Source of the DNA: Streptomyces sp. ISL-43
GTDB lineage: Bacteria; Actinomycetota; Actinomycetes; Streptomycetales; Streptomycetaceae
Length of the DNA stretch: 64,000 bases
Direction of reading: 5' to 3'
Assembly (NCBI RefSeq): GCF_018614195.1
Contig: NZ_JAGGOT010000048.1
Coordinates: 1 to 64,000 of the forward strand
Shown: positions 41,221 through 49,647 of the stretch, in pieces
Position numbering within the stretch: the first letter of the stretch is position 1
Layout of the letters: the number at the start of each line of letters is the position of its first letter
Notes under the pieces: generated by a model
Databases searched by the model: none
Told to the model about the DNA's origin: nothing
What the model saw: only the letters and a program-made list of their open reading frames with translations
Translations under genes and position numbers: made by a program

Positions 41221-41246
41221 CTGCCGACGGGACCCAGCGGCGTCAA
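41218..41246 (-). promoter_or_regulatory. Promoter of the GH48 gene
   Basis: On the minus strand TTGACG (41246-41241) and CAGAGT (41223-41218) are 17 bp apart, and the CebR-type box begins within the -10. A bound repressor would block initiation. Confidence 0.6.
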
Positions 41247-41359
41247 GATGCGCGAAGAGTCGAAGGCGTTTCGCGGGGAGTTCGGTCAACTCCTCTTTTA
41301 CTTGGCGTCAGTTGCCGCTAAGGTCTGGCTCGGACAAGACGCCCCCAGGCTCTGTCCGG

Positions 41360-42385
41360 CTACGCCGATTCGCGGCGGACGAGCTCCGTGGGCAGGATGA
41401 CCGCGGCCGGCTCCTCCCCCGCTATGCGCGCGAGGAGCATCCGCACCATCTCGGTGCTGATCCGGTCCCAGGGCTGGCGGATCGTCGTGAGCGAGGGCCG
41501 GGAGGAGAGCGCCGCCGGGGAGTCGTCGAAACCTCCCACCGCGATGTCCTCGGGGACGCGGCGGCCTGCCCGGGCCAGGGTGTCGAGGACACCCTGGGCC
41601 ATCAAGTCCGAGGCCACGAAGACGGCGTCCAGGTCCGGAGAGCGTTCCAGGAGCAGGCGCGCCGCCTCCTCGCCGCTCGTGCGGCTGTAGTCGCCGGTGA
41701 CGATCAGCGCGTCGTCGACGGGCAGGCCGTACTCGGCGAGCGTCTCCCGGTAGCCCGCGAGGCGTTCGACGCCGCCGGGGGTGTCGAGCGGGCCGGTGAC
41801 GGTGGCGATCCGGCGCCTGCCCGACTCGTACAGGTGGCGCATCATGTCGCGGGCGCCGTCGCGGTCGTCGGCGGCGACATAGCCGATCTTGGCGGTCTGG
41901 CCGAGCGGTCTGCCGCAGGCGACGACCGGGACGCCCGCCTGGTGCAGCCGGGCCACCACGGGGTCGCCGTAATGGCTGGAGACCAGGAGCACCCCGTCCA
42001 CGTGGCCGGCTTCGATGTACCGGAGGTTGCGCCGGCGTTCGTCCTCGGTGCCCGCGATCATCAGCAGCAGGGGCACGTCCTGGGTGGCGAGCGCCTGGCT
42101 GCAGGCCCGCAGGAGGACATTGAAGTTCGGGTCCTCGAAGAAGCGCTCCTGCGGCTCGGTCAGCAGGAAGGCCACCGAGCCGGACTTGCCGGTGATCAGT
42201 GAGCGGGCGTGCCGGTTGACGACGTAGCCCGTCCTGCGGATCGCGGCATCGACGGCCGCCTTCGCGGTGGGGCTGACGTAGTGCCCGCCGTTGAGGACGC
42301 GGGACACGGTGCCGCGCGAAACACCTGCCTCGCGTGCCACGTCGTGGATCGTCGCCGGGCGACGCCGGCTCGCTGCTGTGCTCAT
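41360..42385 (-). CDS. LacI-family regulator of the ABC sugar operon
   Basis: The 341-residue protein has an N-terminal LacI helix-turn-helix (ATIHDVAREAGVSRGTVSRVLNGGHYVS), a hinge (HARSLITGKSGSVAFLL) and a periplasmic-binding-like effector domain ending in VGGFDDSPAALSSRPSLTTIRQP. It starts 28 bases after the second permease gene, as the last gene of the importer operon, so it probably autoregulates through the TGTGAGCG-type site at 45687. It is distinct from the regulator expected at the neighbouring CebR box, though I cannot exclude that one protein reads both. The likely inducer is a galacto-oligosaccharide. Confidence 0.92.
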   Translation of the reverse strand: MSTAASRRRPATIHDVAREAGVSRGTVSRVLNGGHYVSPTAKAAVDAAIRRTGYVVNRHARSLITGKSGSVAFLLTEPQERFFEDPNFNVLLRACSQALATQDVPLLLMIAGTEDERRRNLRYIEAGHVDGVLLVSSHYGDPVVARLHQAGVPVVACGRPLGQTAKIGYVAADDRDGARDMMRHLYESGRRRIATVTGPLDTPGGVERLAGYRETLAEYGLPVDDALIVTGDYSRTSGEEAARLLLERSPDLDAVFVASDLMAQGVLDTLARAGRRVPEDIAVGGFDDSPAALSSRPSLTTIRQPWDRISTEMVRMLLARIAGEEPAAVILPTELVRRESA

Positions 42386-42413
42386 GCTCTGCTTCCCCTC
42401 GATCCCCTGTGCT

Positions 42414-43331
42414 TCAGGACTTTACGGCGCCGGAGAGCAGGTCGAGGCTCCAGAAGCGTTGGATAACCAGGAAGAGGGCGACGAGCGGGACGATCGCGAG
42501 GAGCGCACCCGTGACCACCAGGGTGTAGAGCGCGGGCTGGCCCGCGCCTTGCTTCAGCAGGGTGAACAGGCCCACGGTCATCGGGAACTTCTCGTCGTCG
42601 CCGAGCATGATGAACGGAAGCAGGAAGTTGTTCCAGATGGCCACGAACTGGAAGAGGAAGATCGTCACCAGCCCGGGGGACATCATCGGGACCGCGATCC
42701 TCAGGAAGATCCGCCACTCGCCCGCGCCGTCCATCCGGCCGGCCTCGACGAGCTCCATGGGGATGGCGGCCTCGGCGTAGATCCGGCCGAGGTAGACGCC
42801 GTACGGGGAGAGGATCAGCGGCAGCAGGACGGAGAGGTACGTGTCCGTCATGCCGGCCCGCGCCATCAGCAGGTACTGGGGGATGGCGAGGATCACGGGG
42901 GGCATCAGAACGCCCGTCAGGATCGTGTTGAAGAAGGCCTCGCGGCCCCGGAAACGGTAGACGGCGAGGGCGTAGCCGGCGAACGCCGACACCACCGTGG
43001 ACAGCACGGCGCCCAGGCCCGCGTAGAACACGGAGTTGCCCATCCACCGCCAGTAGATGCCGTCGCGGTACGCGCCCAGGTCCGCGACGTTGTCGCCGAA
43101 GGCGTCGCCGGGCAGGAAGGTGAACGTGGCGAAGAGGTCCGCGCCCGACTTGGTGGAGGCGACCAGCACCCAGGCGACGGGCAGCAGGCAGTACAGCGCG
43201 CCGAGAAGCAGGGCGGCGGTCGGCAGCAGGGCGGTGCGGCGCGGGCGCGGCGGCCCCTGGGAGGTGCCGGGGGTGGTGCCGGCGGCCGGGGCGGCCTTGC
43301 GCGTCCGCGCCGGGGAGGCGAGCCCGGTCAT
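42414..43331 (-). CDS. ABC sugar transporter permease, MalG type
   Basis: The 305-residue protein has six helices and the permease EAA loop, seen as YAEAAIPMELVEAGRMDGAGEWRIFLRIAVPMMSPG. A Pro/Ala-rich N-terminus precedes the first helix. Its ATG overlaps the end of the first permease gene by four bases (ATGA). With the lipoprotein binding protein and the first permease it forms a carbohydrate-uptake ABC transporter (CUT1). No ATPase gene is present, as is usual in Streptomyces, where the shared ATPase MsiK is encoded elsewhere. The neighbouring GH42 and GH53 genes point to galactan fragments as substrate. Confidence 0.94.
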   Translation of the reverse strand: MTGLASPARTRKAAPAAGTTPGTSQGPPRPRRTALLPTAALLLGALYCLLPVAWVLVASTKSGADLFATFTFLPGDAFGDNVADLGAYRDGIYWRWMGNSVFYAGLGAVLSTVVSAFAGYALAVYRFRGREAFFNTILTGVLMPPVILAIPQYLLMARAGMTDTYLSVLLPLILSPYGVYLGRIYAEAAIPMELVEAGRMDGAGEWRIFLRIAVPMMSPGLVTIFLFQFVAIWNNFLLPFIMLGDDEKFPMTVGLFTLLKQGAGQPALYTLVVTGALLAIVPLVALFLVIQRFWSLDLLSGAVKS

Positions 43332-44311
43332 CGGGTTGCTCCTTGCTTCGTACGGCGGTTGGAGACCCGCAGGAGGGCGAAGGACAGCAGGAAGGTGGCG
43401 ACGGCCAGGACGACGGCGGTGGCCGAGGCGGCGTGGATGTTCCCGCCGACGAAGGCGTCGTTGTAGACCTTCATCAAGGGACTCCAGGTGGTGGGGATGC
43501 CGTTGGTGAGCGGCCGGAGCGTGGTCGGCTCGTTGAAGACCTGGAGGGTGGCGATGATCGAGAAGAAGAACGTCAGCACCAGCGAGGGCGCCACCATCGG
43601 GATCTTGATGCGCAGGGCGATCTGCAGCTGCGAGCAGCCGTCGAGCCGGGCCGCCTCGAACACCTCGGCGGGAAGCGAGCGCAGCGAGGTGTAGATCACG
43701 ATCATGTTGAAGCCGGTGCCGCCCCAGACGGCGATGTTCGACATGGCCAGGTACAGCGGTCCGCCGTCCATCAGGTCCGGTTGCGGCAGCCCGAGGGTTT
43801 CCAGGAGGTAGTGGAAGGGGCTCACGTCGGGCAGGTACAGGAAGCCCCACAAGAGGGCCGCGATGACCCCGGGAACCGCGTACGGGAGGAAGATCGCCAG
43901 CCGCGAGAAGGAGCGGGCCCGCACCCGCTCGGAGTCCAGCAGGAGGGCGAACAGCAGGGCCAGGCCCAGCATGACGGGGACGACGATCGCTCCGTAGCCG
44001 AGGATCCGCAGGGCGCTGTGGCCGAGCTCGGAGTCCGTGAGGGCGGCGGTGTAGTTACCCAGGCCGGCCCAGACCTCCTCCTTGGCTCCCTTGCCCAGAC
44101 CGAGCCCCTTGACCTCGATCCGGTGGAAGCTGAGCCAGATCGCGTAGCCGATGGGCAGCGCGAAGAAGAGGGCGAAGAGGACGGCTGCCGGGAGGAGGAA
44201 GGCGTACGGGGCGCTTCGCGCTCGTTTGAGGGTGGTGGTGGGCGACGGGCGGGAGTACGGGGCCGCCTTGGCCCCGTACTCCCGGCGCACGCCCGTGGGG
44301 CCTTGCGTCAC
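43328..44311 (-). CDS. ABC sugar transporter permease, MalF type
   Basis: The 327-residue protein has about six helices and the EAA loop SLPAEVFEAARLDGCSQLQIALRIKIPMVAPS. Its GTG start overlaps the binding-protein stop (GTGA) and its stop overlaps the next permease start, so the operon is tightly coupled. A divergent, Tyr/Pro-rich N-terminus precedes helix 1 (SAPYAFLLPAAVLFALFF). It is the intact counterpart of the broken permease at 57798-58283, and comparison with it shows what that pseudogene lacks. Confidence 0.94.
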   Translation of the reverse strand: MTQGPTGVRREYGAKAAPYSRPSPTTTLKRARSAPYAFLLPAAVLFALFFALPIGYAIWLSFHRIEVKGLGLGKGAKEEVWAGLGNYTAALTDSELGHSALRILGYGAIVVPVMLGLALLFALLLDSERVRARSFSRLAIFLPYAVPGVIAALLWGFLYLPDVSPFHYLLETLGLPQPDLMDGGPLYLAMSNIAVWGGTGFNMIVIYTSLRSLPAEVFEAARLDGCSQLQIALRIKIPMVAPSLVLTFFFSIIATLQVFNEPTTLRPLTNGIPTTWSPLMKVYNDAFVGGNIHAASATAVVLAVATFLLSFALLRVSNRRTKQGATR

Positions 44312-45627
44312 TGGGCGACCTCGAAGCCCTGCTTCTTCAGGTCCGCGACGGTGGCGTCCTGCATGGCGGTCAGGGCGGCGCCGAAGCCGGACTTGGCCTT
44401 GGCCGCCTTGCCGAACTCGTCCTTGAAGGACGTGTAGGCCACGTTCACGTTGGGACCCCAGGCGGCGGGGGCGGTGGTCTTCGCTATCTCCGCGGCCTTC
44501 GTGTAGAAGTCGGGCTGGTTGGCGAAGAAGTCCGGGGCCTCGGCGAGCGCTCCGCCGGTCTGTGCGGCGGAGGCGGCGGGGTAGATGCCGCTCTCCTTGA
44601 CCAGCGCGGCGAGCGCCTGCGGGTCGGTGTTCAGCCAGGTCGCGAACTTCGCCGCGGCGGCCTTGTGCTTGGAGTCGGTGGTGACGGCGGTGGTGGATCC
44701 GCCCCAGCTGCCGGTCGCGGGCTTCGAGGCGTCCCACTGGGGCAGCGGGGCCATGGCCCACTTGCCGCTGGTGTCGGGCGCGGCGGTGGTCAGGACGCCC
44801 GGGGCCCAGACGGCGCTGACCCAGCCGATCTGCTCGCCGGTGTTCAGCGCCTTGTTCCATGCGGGGGTGTACATCGGCTGGTTGTCTATGGCGCCCTCCG
44901 CCACCAGGCCGCTCCAGAAGTCGGCGACCTTCTTGGTGGCCGGGTCGTCGATGCCCACCTTCCACTTCTGTCCCTCGGTGGTCCACCACTGGGCGCCGGC
45001 CTGCTGGGCGAGACCGGCGAAGAGGCCGGAGTCGTTGGAGGAGAAGGTGGTCAGGGCCTTGTCGGGGGCCTTGGCCTTGAGGGCCTTGGCCGTGGTGGCG
45101 AACTCGTCCCAGGTGGTGGGCACCGTCAGGCCGTACTGCTGGAACAGGTCGGTCCGGTAGAAGAACATCAGCGGGCCGGAGTCCTGGGGCAATGCGTAGA
45201 CGGCGTCGCTTCCGAGCGTGGTCTGCTGCCAGAGGCCGGGGGCGAAGGCGTCCTTGGCGCCCCCGACTTCCTTGGAGATGTCGGCGAGGGCGTCGTTGCT
45301 GACGAGGGTCGGCAGTGCCTGGTACTCGGCCTGGACGAGGTCGGGGGCCTGGTGCGCCTTGGCCGCCGTGATGATCTTGGTGACCAGGTCGTCGCCGGAG
45401 GCCTGCTTCTGGACCGTGACCTTGATGTTCGGGTTCTTCTGGTTCCAGAGCTCCGCCACCTTGTCCATGTTGGGCGCCCAGGCCCAGTAGGTGAGCGCGA
45501 CGGGGCCGGACTCGGCGGCCGTCCCGTCCCGGTCGCCGGAGTCGGAGGATCCGCAGGCGGTGAGCGCGGTGGCGCCGAGGAGGACGGCCATGGCGGCGGC
45601 GAGGCCGCGGTACGTCGCGTGGGGCAT
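44308..45627 (-). CDS. ABC sugar-binding lipoprotein
   Basis: The 439-residue protein has a lipoprotein signal with lipobox LTACGSS and an extracellular solute-binding family 1 fold (VALTYWAWAPNMDKVAELWNQKNPNIKVTVQ at the start, WGGSTTAVTTDSKHKAAAAKFATWL later). GGGAGA lies upstream of the ATG. It is the first gene of the importer operon, divergent from the GH42 gene, with the TGTGAGCG-type operator between. The many Trp residues around the putative cleft fit an oligosaccharide ligand. The specific sugar is inferred from neighbours only. Confidence 0.94.
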   Translation of the reverse strand: MPHATYRGLAAAMAVLLGATALTACGSSDSGDRDGTAAESGPVALTYWAWAPNMDKVAELWNQKNPNIKVTVQKQASGDDLVTKIITAAKAHQAPDLVQAEYQALPTLVSNDALADISKEVGGAKDAFAPGLWQQTTLGSDAVYALPQDSGPLMFFYRTDLFQQYGLTVPTTWDEFATTAKALKAKAPDKALTTFSSNDSGLFAGLAQQAGAQWWTTEGQKWKVGIDDPATKKVADFWSGLVAEGAIDNQPMYTPAWNKALNTGEQIGWVSAVWAPGVLTTAAPDTSGKWAMAPLPQWDASKPATGSWGGSTTAVTTDSKHKAAAAKFATWLNTDPQALAALVKESGIYPAASAAQTGGALAEAPDFFANQPDFYTKAAEIAKTTAPAAWGPNVNVAYTSFKDEFGKAAKAKSGFGAALTAMQDATVADLKKQGFEVAQ

Positions 45628-45686
45628 GGGTACTTCTCCCTGACCGAAAGGGCCTCGCCCTCAGACGGGGAGGCCGATCATGCTTC

Positions 45687-45700
45687 TGTGAGCGTTCACA
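45687..45700. promoter_or_regulatory. LacI-type operator (TGTGAGCGTTCACA)
   Basis: A CG-centred palindrome with one mismatched pair; it extends to CTGTGAGCGTTCACAG. It lies between the divergent importer operon and GH42 gene, 60 bases before the binding-protein start. It is the expected site for the LacI protein at the end of that operon. Confidence 0.75.
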
Positions 45701-45728
45701 GTAGAGAAACGTTCCGGACACTTGTCAA
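45700..45728 (-). promoter_or_regulatory. Promoter of the ABC importer operon
   Basis: On the minus strand a perfect TTGACA (45728-45723) is followed after 17 bp by TCTACT (45705-45700). The operator starts directly at the -10, so it would cover the transcription start. Confidence 0.6.
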
Positions 45729-45843
45729 TGGTTGATCCTGTGCGGTTATGTTGCGTTGCGACATCGAGACCAGGTGTGTGCACGTTCCCAGTCGACGGAC
45801 CCAATTGACTGGCTTTCAGATGCCGACACTCCAGGAGACGCTC

Positions 45844-47865
45844 ATGCCGCAGACCACCCCCAAGGGCCTGAACCGGCTCGCGTTCGGCGGGGACTACAAC
45901 CCCGAGCAGTGGCCGGAAAGCGTCTGGCAGGAGGACGTCCGGCTGATGCGCGAGGCCGGCGTCACCCTGGTGAGCGTCGGGATCTTCTCCTGGGCCCTTC
46001 TCGAACCCGAGCCCGACCGCTACGACTTCGGCTGGCTCGACCGGCTCCTCGGCCTGCTGCACGGGCACGGCATCCGGGTCGACCTGGCCACGCCCACCGT
46101 GGCCCCGCCCGCCTGGTTCTACCGCGCCCACCCCGATGCGCTGCCGGTCAGCCGCGAGGGCGTGCGGTACTCGTTCGGGTCGCGCGGGGCCATCTGCCAC
46201 AGCTCCCCCGCCTATCGCGAGGCCGCCGCCCGCATCACCACCGAGCTCGCCCGCCGCTACGGCAGCCACCCCGCGCTCGCGCTCTGGCACGTGCACAACG
46301 AGTACGGCGTCCCCGTCAGCGCCTGCTACTGCGACGGCTGCGCCGCCCACTTCCGACGCTGGCTCGCCGCCCGCCACGGATCGGTCGACGCGGTCAACGA
46401 AGCGTGGGGCACCGCCTTCTGGGGCCAGCGCTACACCTCGTACGAGCAGATCGACCCGCCGCGGCTCACCCCCACGGCGGGCAATCCGGCGCAGCTGCTC
46501 GACTACCGCCGCTTCGCCGACGCCACCCTGCGCGAGAACTTCGTATCCGAACGGGACATCCTGCACCGGCTCTCGCCCGGGGTCCCCGTCACCACCAACT
46601 TCATGACCGCGCTCAGCCAGTGCGACTCGATCGACTACTGGGCCTGGGGCCGCGAGGTCGACCTCGTCACCAACGACCACTACCTGATGACCGACGGCCG
46701 GCGTACCCATGTCAACCTCGCGATGGCCGCCGACCTCACCCGCTCCGTCGCGGGCGGCGCCCCCTGGCTGCTCCTCGAACACTCCACCAGCGGCGTCAAC
46801 TGGCAGCCCCGCAACCCCGCCAAGCGCCCCGGCGAGATGGCCCGCAACTCACTCGCCCACGTCGCCCGCGGCTCCGAGGGCGCGATGTTCTTCCAGTGGC
46901 GCCAGTCCCGGCGCGGAGCCGAGAAGTTCCACTCCTCGATGCTCCCGCACGGGGGCACCGACACCCGCGTCTGGCGCGAGGTGGTCCGCCTCAGCGCCGA
47001 CCTCGACGCGCTGGCCGCGGTGCGCGGCACACGGACGGTCGCGGACGTCGCCATGGTGTGGGACTGGCAGTCCTGGTGGGCGCAGAGCCTGGAGTGGCGC
47101 CCGAGCGAGGCCCACGAGGCGCGCGAGCGCGCCGACAGCTTCTACGAGTCGCTGTACGACCGGCACCTGACGGTCGACTTCACCCACCCGGAGGCCGACC
47201 TGTCGGCTTACCCGCTGGTGGTCGTCCCCGCGCTCTACCTCGCCACGGAGGCCGCCGGTCGGAACCTGCGCGAGTACGTCGAGAGCGGCGGCACGCTCGT
47301 CGTCTCGTACTTCTCCGGGATCGTCGACGAGCACGACGCCGTGCACCCCGGGCCCTACCCGGGCGCGCTGCGTGACGTCCTCGGTCTGACCGTCGAGGAG
47401 TGGTCGCCGCTGCTCGACGGGGAGAGCGTACGGATCGACGGGCCGGGCGGCGCCTCGCTCACCGCCGACGTGTGGACCGAGTTCGTCGTGCCCCGCGGGG
47501 CCGAGAGCGTGTGGACGTACGCCGACGGACCTGCCGCCGGCGGGCCCGCCGTCACCCGCCACCGGCTGGGCCGGGGCACCGCCTGGTACGTCTCCACCCG
47601 GCTCGACGCGGCCTCGCTGGACACGATCGCCGCCGCCGCCTGCGAGGACGCCGGGATCGGCGCGCGCGGAGCGCTCCCCCGTGACGTGGAGGTCGTCCAC
47701 CGCTGCGGGGACGGTGGCCGGTACCTCTTCGCGCTCAACCACTCCGGCCAGGAGGCCGAGGTAGCGCTGACGGGCTCCGGTACCGAGCTGCTCGGCGGCG
47801 CGGCGGTGAACGGGAAGCTCACCGTCCCGGCCGGTGCGGTCCGCGTCGTGCGACTGGACGCCTGA
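45844..47865 (+). CDS. GH42 beta-galactosidase (intracellular)
   Basis: The 673-residue protein has no signal peptide. Its (beta/alpha)8 domain starts LAFGGDYNPEQWPE. The acid/base is Glu153 in LWHVHNEYG, and Cys161, Cys163 and Cys166 (CYCDGC) form most of the GH42 zinc site. The nucleophile is Glu312 in LLLEHSTSGVNW. A trimerisation domain and a C-terminal beta domain follow. GH42 enzymes hydrolyse beta-galactosides, often galacto-oligosaccharides from galactan. AGGAG sets the ATG at 45844; in-frame codons upstream do not look coding. It is divergent from the importer, with GH53 144 bases downstream. Confidence 0.95.
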   Translation: MPQTTPKGLNRLAFGGDYNPEQWPESVWQEDVRLMREAGVTLVSVGIFSWALLEPEPDRYDFGWLDRLLGLLHGHGIRVDLATPTVAPPAWFYRAHPDALPVSREGVRYSFGSRGAICHSSPAYREAAARITTELARRYGSHPALALWHVHNEYGVPVSACYCDGCAAHFRRWLAARHGSVDAVNEAWGTAFWGQRYTSYEQIDPPRLTPTAGNPAQLLDYRRFADATLRENFVSERDILHRLSPGVPVTTNFMTALSQCDSIDYWAWGREVDLVTNDHYLMTDGRRTHVNLAMAADLTRSVAGGAPWLLLEHSTSGVNWQPRNPAKRPGEMARNSLAHVARGSEGAMFFQWRQSRRGAEKFHSSMLPHGGTDTRVWREVVRLSADLDALAAVRGTRTVADVAMVWDWQSWWAQSLEWRPSEAHEARERADSFYESLYDRHLTVDFTHPEADLSAYPLVVVPALYLATEAAGRNLREYVESGGTLVVSYFSGIVDEHDAVHPGPYPGALRDVLGLTVEEWSPLLDGESVRIDGPGGASLTADVWTEFVVPRGAESVWTYADGPAAGGPAVTRHRLGRGTAWYVSTRLDAASLDTIAAAACEDAGIGARGALPRDVEVVHRCGDGGRYLFALNHSGQEAEVALTGSGTELLGGAAVNGKLTVPAGAVRVVRLDA

Positions 47866-47884
47866 CCGCACCCCACGGCACGGC

Positions 47885-47976
47885 CGGCACCACCGGCCCG
47901 ACCCGCACGACCGGCACGACCGGCGCGACCCGCACGACCCGCACCACCGGCACCACCGGCACCACCGGCACCACCC
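47885..47976. repeat. Imperfect 9-bp tandem repeat between GH42 and GH53
   Basis: About ten copies of a unit close to CCGGCACCA/CCCGCACGA fill most of the 144-bp gap. The last three copies are nearly identical. No gene or promoter is evident inside it. It may be a slippage product or a transcript spacer. Confidence 0.75.
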
Positions 47977-48009
47977 GTCTCATCCGCCGCCGTCGAAGGG
48001 ACACCGACG

Positions 48010-49614
48010 ATGCACATCGTACGAAGCACGCCCCTGCGGAACCTGCTGAGAGGGACACGGCTGCGAGCAGCCGCCGTCACCGCGCTCGGCGCCCTGCTCC
48101 TGACCCCACTGCCCGCCCAACCGGCGCACGCGGCGACCACCCTGGCCAACAGCGGCTTCGAGGCCGACGGCACCGGCACCGCCACCCCGGCCGGCTGGAC
48201 CACGTACTCGGCGACCGGCCGGACGGCCGCCTCGTTCACCGAGTCCGGCGGCCGCAGCGGCGGATACCGGCTCACCCACTGGTCTTCGTCCGCGTACAAG
48301 GTGGAGACCTACCAGTCCCTGTCCGGCCTGAGCGCGGGCAGCTACACGCTGAGTGCCTGGGTGCGCTCCGGCGGCGGCCAGAACTCCGCGTACATCGCCC
48401 TGCGCGACTGCGGCTCCGCCGAGCAGCGCACCGATCTGCCGCCCACCTCCGACGGGGCCTGGATACGCCTCGTGACCTCGGTGGAAGTGACCGGTGGCGG
48501 CCGGTGCACGATGAGCGTCAACTCGGATGCCAAGGCGGGCAATTGGCTCAACATCGACGATCTGACGTTCACCGCCGGTTCGACCGGGCTCGCAGTCAAG
48601 GGGGTCGACGTCTCCTCGCTGAAGAAGGGCGAGGACCTCGGCGGCGTCTACCGCACGAGCGGCGGCGCCGCCGGTGACGCCCTGACGATCCTGAAGTCCG
48701 CCGGCGCCAACTACGGCCGGCTCAAGGTGTGGGTGAACCCGGCCGACGGCTACAACGACAAGGCCCGCGTCCTGGCGACGGCCAAGCGGATCAAGGCCCA
48801 GGGCATGAAGCTCCTCGTCGACTTCCACTACTCCGACATCTGGGCCGACCCCGGCGCCCAGACCAAGCCCGCCGCCTGGTCCGGCCACTCGTACGCCCAG
48901 CTCACGACGGACGTCTACCAGCACACGCACGACGTGCTGAACGCCCTGAAGGCGCAGGGCACCACCGCCGACATGGTTCAGATCGGCAACGAGACCAACA
49001 CCGGGATGCTCTGGCCCGAAGGGTCGACGGACAACTGGCCGCAGCTCGCGGGGCTGCTGAAGTCGGGCGCGTCGGCCGCCAAGGCGGTCTCCTCCTCCAC
49101 CCAGGTCGCACTGCACCTCGCGCACGGCGGCGACAACTCCCTCTACCGCTGGTGGTTCGACAACGCCTCGGCGCAGGGCGTGAGTTACGACGTCATCGCG
49201 GTGTCCTTCTACGGGTACTGGCACGGCGCGCTGCCCTCGCTGCAGGCCAACCTGGACGACATCTCCGCCCGTTACGGCAAGAAGGTGCTGGTCGTCGAGA
49301 CCGCCTACCCCTTCCGGCTCGACAGCGAGGACGCCCACGAGAACATCATCGACACCACGGCCGAACTCGTCACCGGCTACCCGGCGAGCGCGGCCGGGCA
49401 GGCCGCTTGGCTCCGGGACGTGATGAACGTCGTCGAGGCGGTTGCGGACGGCCGCGGTCTCGGTGTCGTCTACTGGGAGCCGGCTTGGACCGCGGTCACC
49501 GGCAACGGCTGGGATCCGGCCGATCCCGGGTCCGGCAACGGATGGGAGAACCAAGCCCTCTTCGACTACGACAGCAAGCTGCTGCCGGCCGCTAACTGGC
49601 TCTCCCATCGCTGA
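48010..49614 (+). CDS. Secreted GH53 endo-beta-1,4-galactanase with N-terminal carbohydrate-binding module
   Basis: The 534-residue protein has a signal peptide (about 1-41, AHA-ATT) and a beta-sandwich module (about 43-190, NSGFEADGTGTATPAGW to NWLNIDDLTF) of the CBM61-like type that accompanies GH53. The GH53 catalytic domain runs from about 196 to 534: VKGVDVSSLKKGEDLGG, acid/base Glu328 in QIGNETNTGMLW and nucleophile Glu430 in LVVETAYPF. It cuts beta-1,4-galactan side chains of pectin into oligosaccharides that the importer and GH42 could use. GTCGAAGGG is a possible ribosome-binding region. Confidence 0.95.
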   Translation: MHIVRSTPLRNLLRGTRLRAAAVTALGALLLTPLPAQPAHAATTLANSGFEADGTGTATPAGWTTYSATGRTAASFTESGGRSGGYRLTHWSSSAYKVETYQSLSGLSAGSYTLSAWVRSGGGQNSAYIALRDCGSAEQRTDLPPTSDGAWIRLVTSVEVTGGGRCTMSVNSDAKAGNWLNIDDLTFTAGSTGLAVKGVDVSSLKKGEDLGGVYRTSGGAAGDALTILKSAGANYGRLKVWVNPADGYNDKARVLATAKRIKAQGMKLLVDFHYSDIWADPGAQTKPAAWSGHSYAQLTTDVYQHTHDVLNALKAQGTTADMVQIGNETNTGMLWPEGSTDNWPQLAGLLKSGASAAKAVSSSTQVALHLAHGGDNSLYRWWFDNASAQGVSYDVIAVSFYGYWHGALPSLQANLDDISARYGKKVLVVETAYPFRLDSEDAHENIIDTTAELVTGYPASAAGQAAWLRDVMNVVEAVADGRGLGVVYWEPAWTAVTGNGWDPADPGSGNGWENQALFDYDSKLLPAANWLSHR

Positions 49615-49647
49615 TCAGCGCGACGGCCCGGCCACGTCGGAGACGGC

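Noticed and set aside
38131..41400. A 1089-codon open frame on the plus strand opposite GH48
   Set aside because: The minus strand carries a complete, motif-rich GH48 enzyme; the plus frame has no domain, signal peptide or ribosome-binding site.
47885..47976. CRISPR array
   Set aside because: The units are 9 bases long, contiguous and without spacers; it is a simple tandem repeat.
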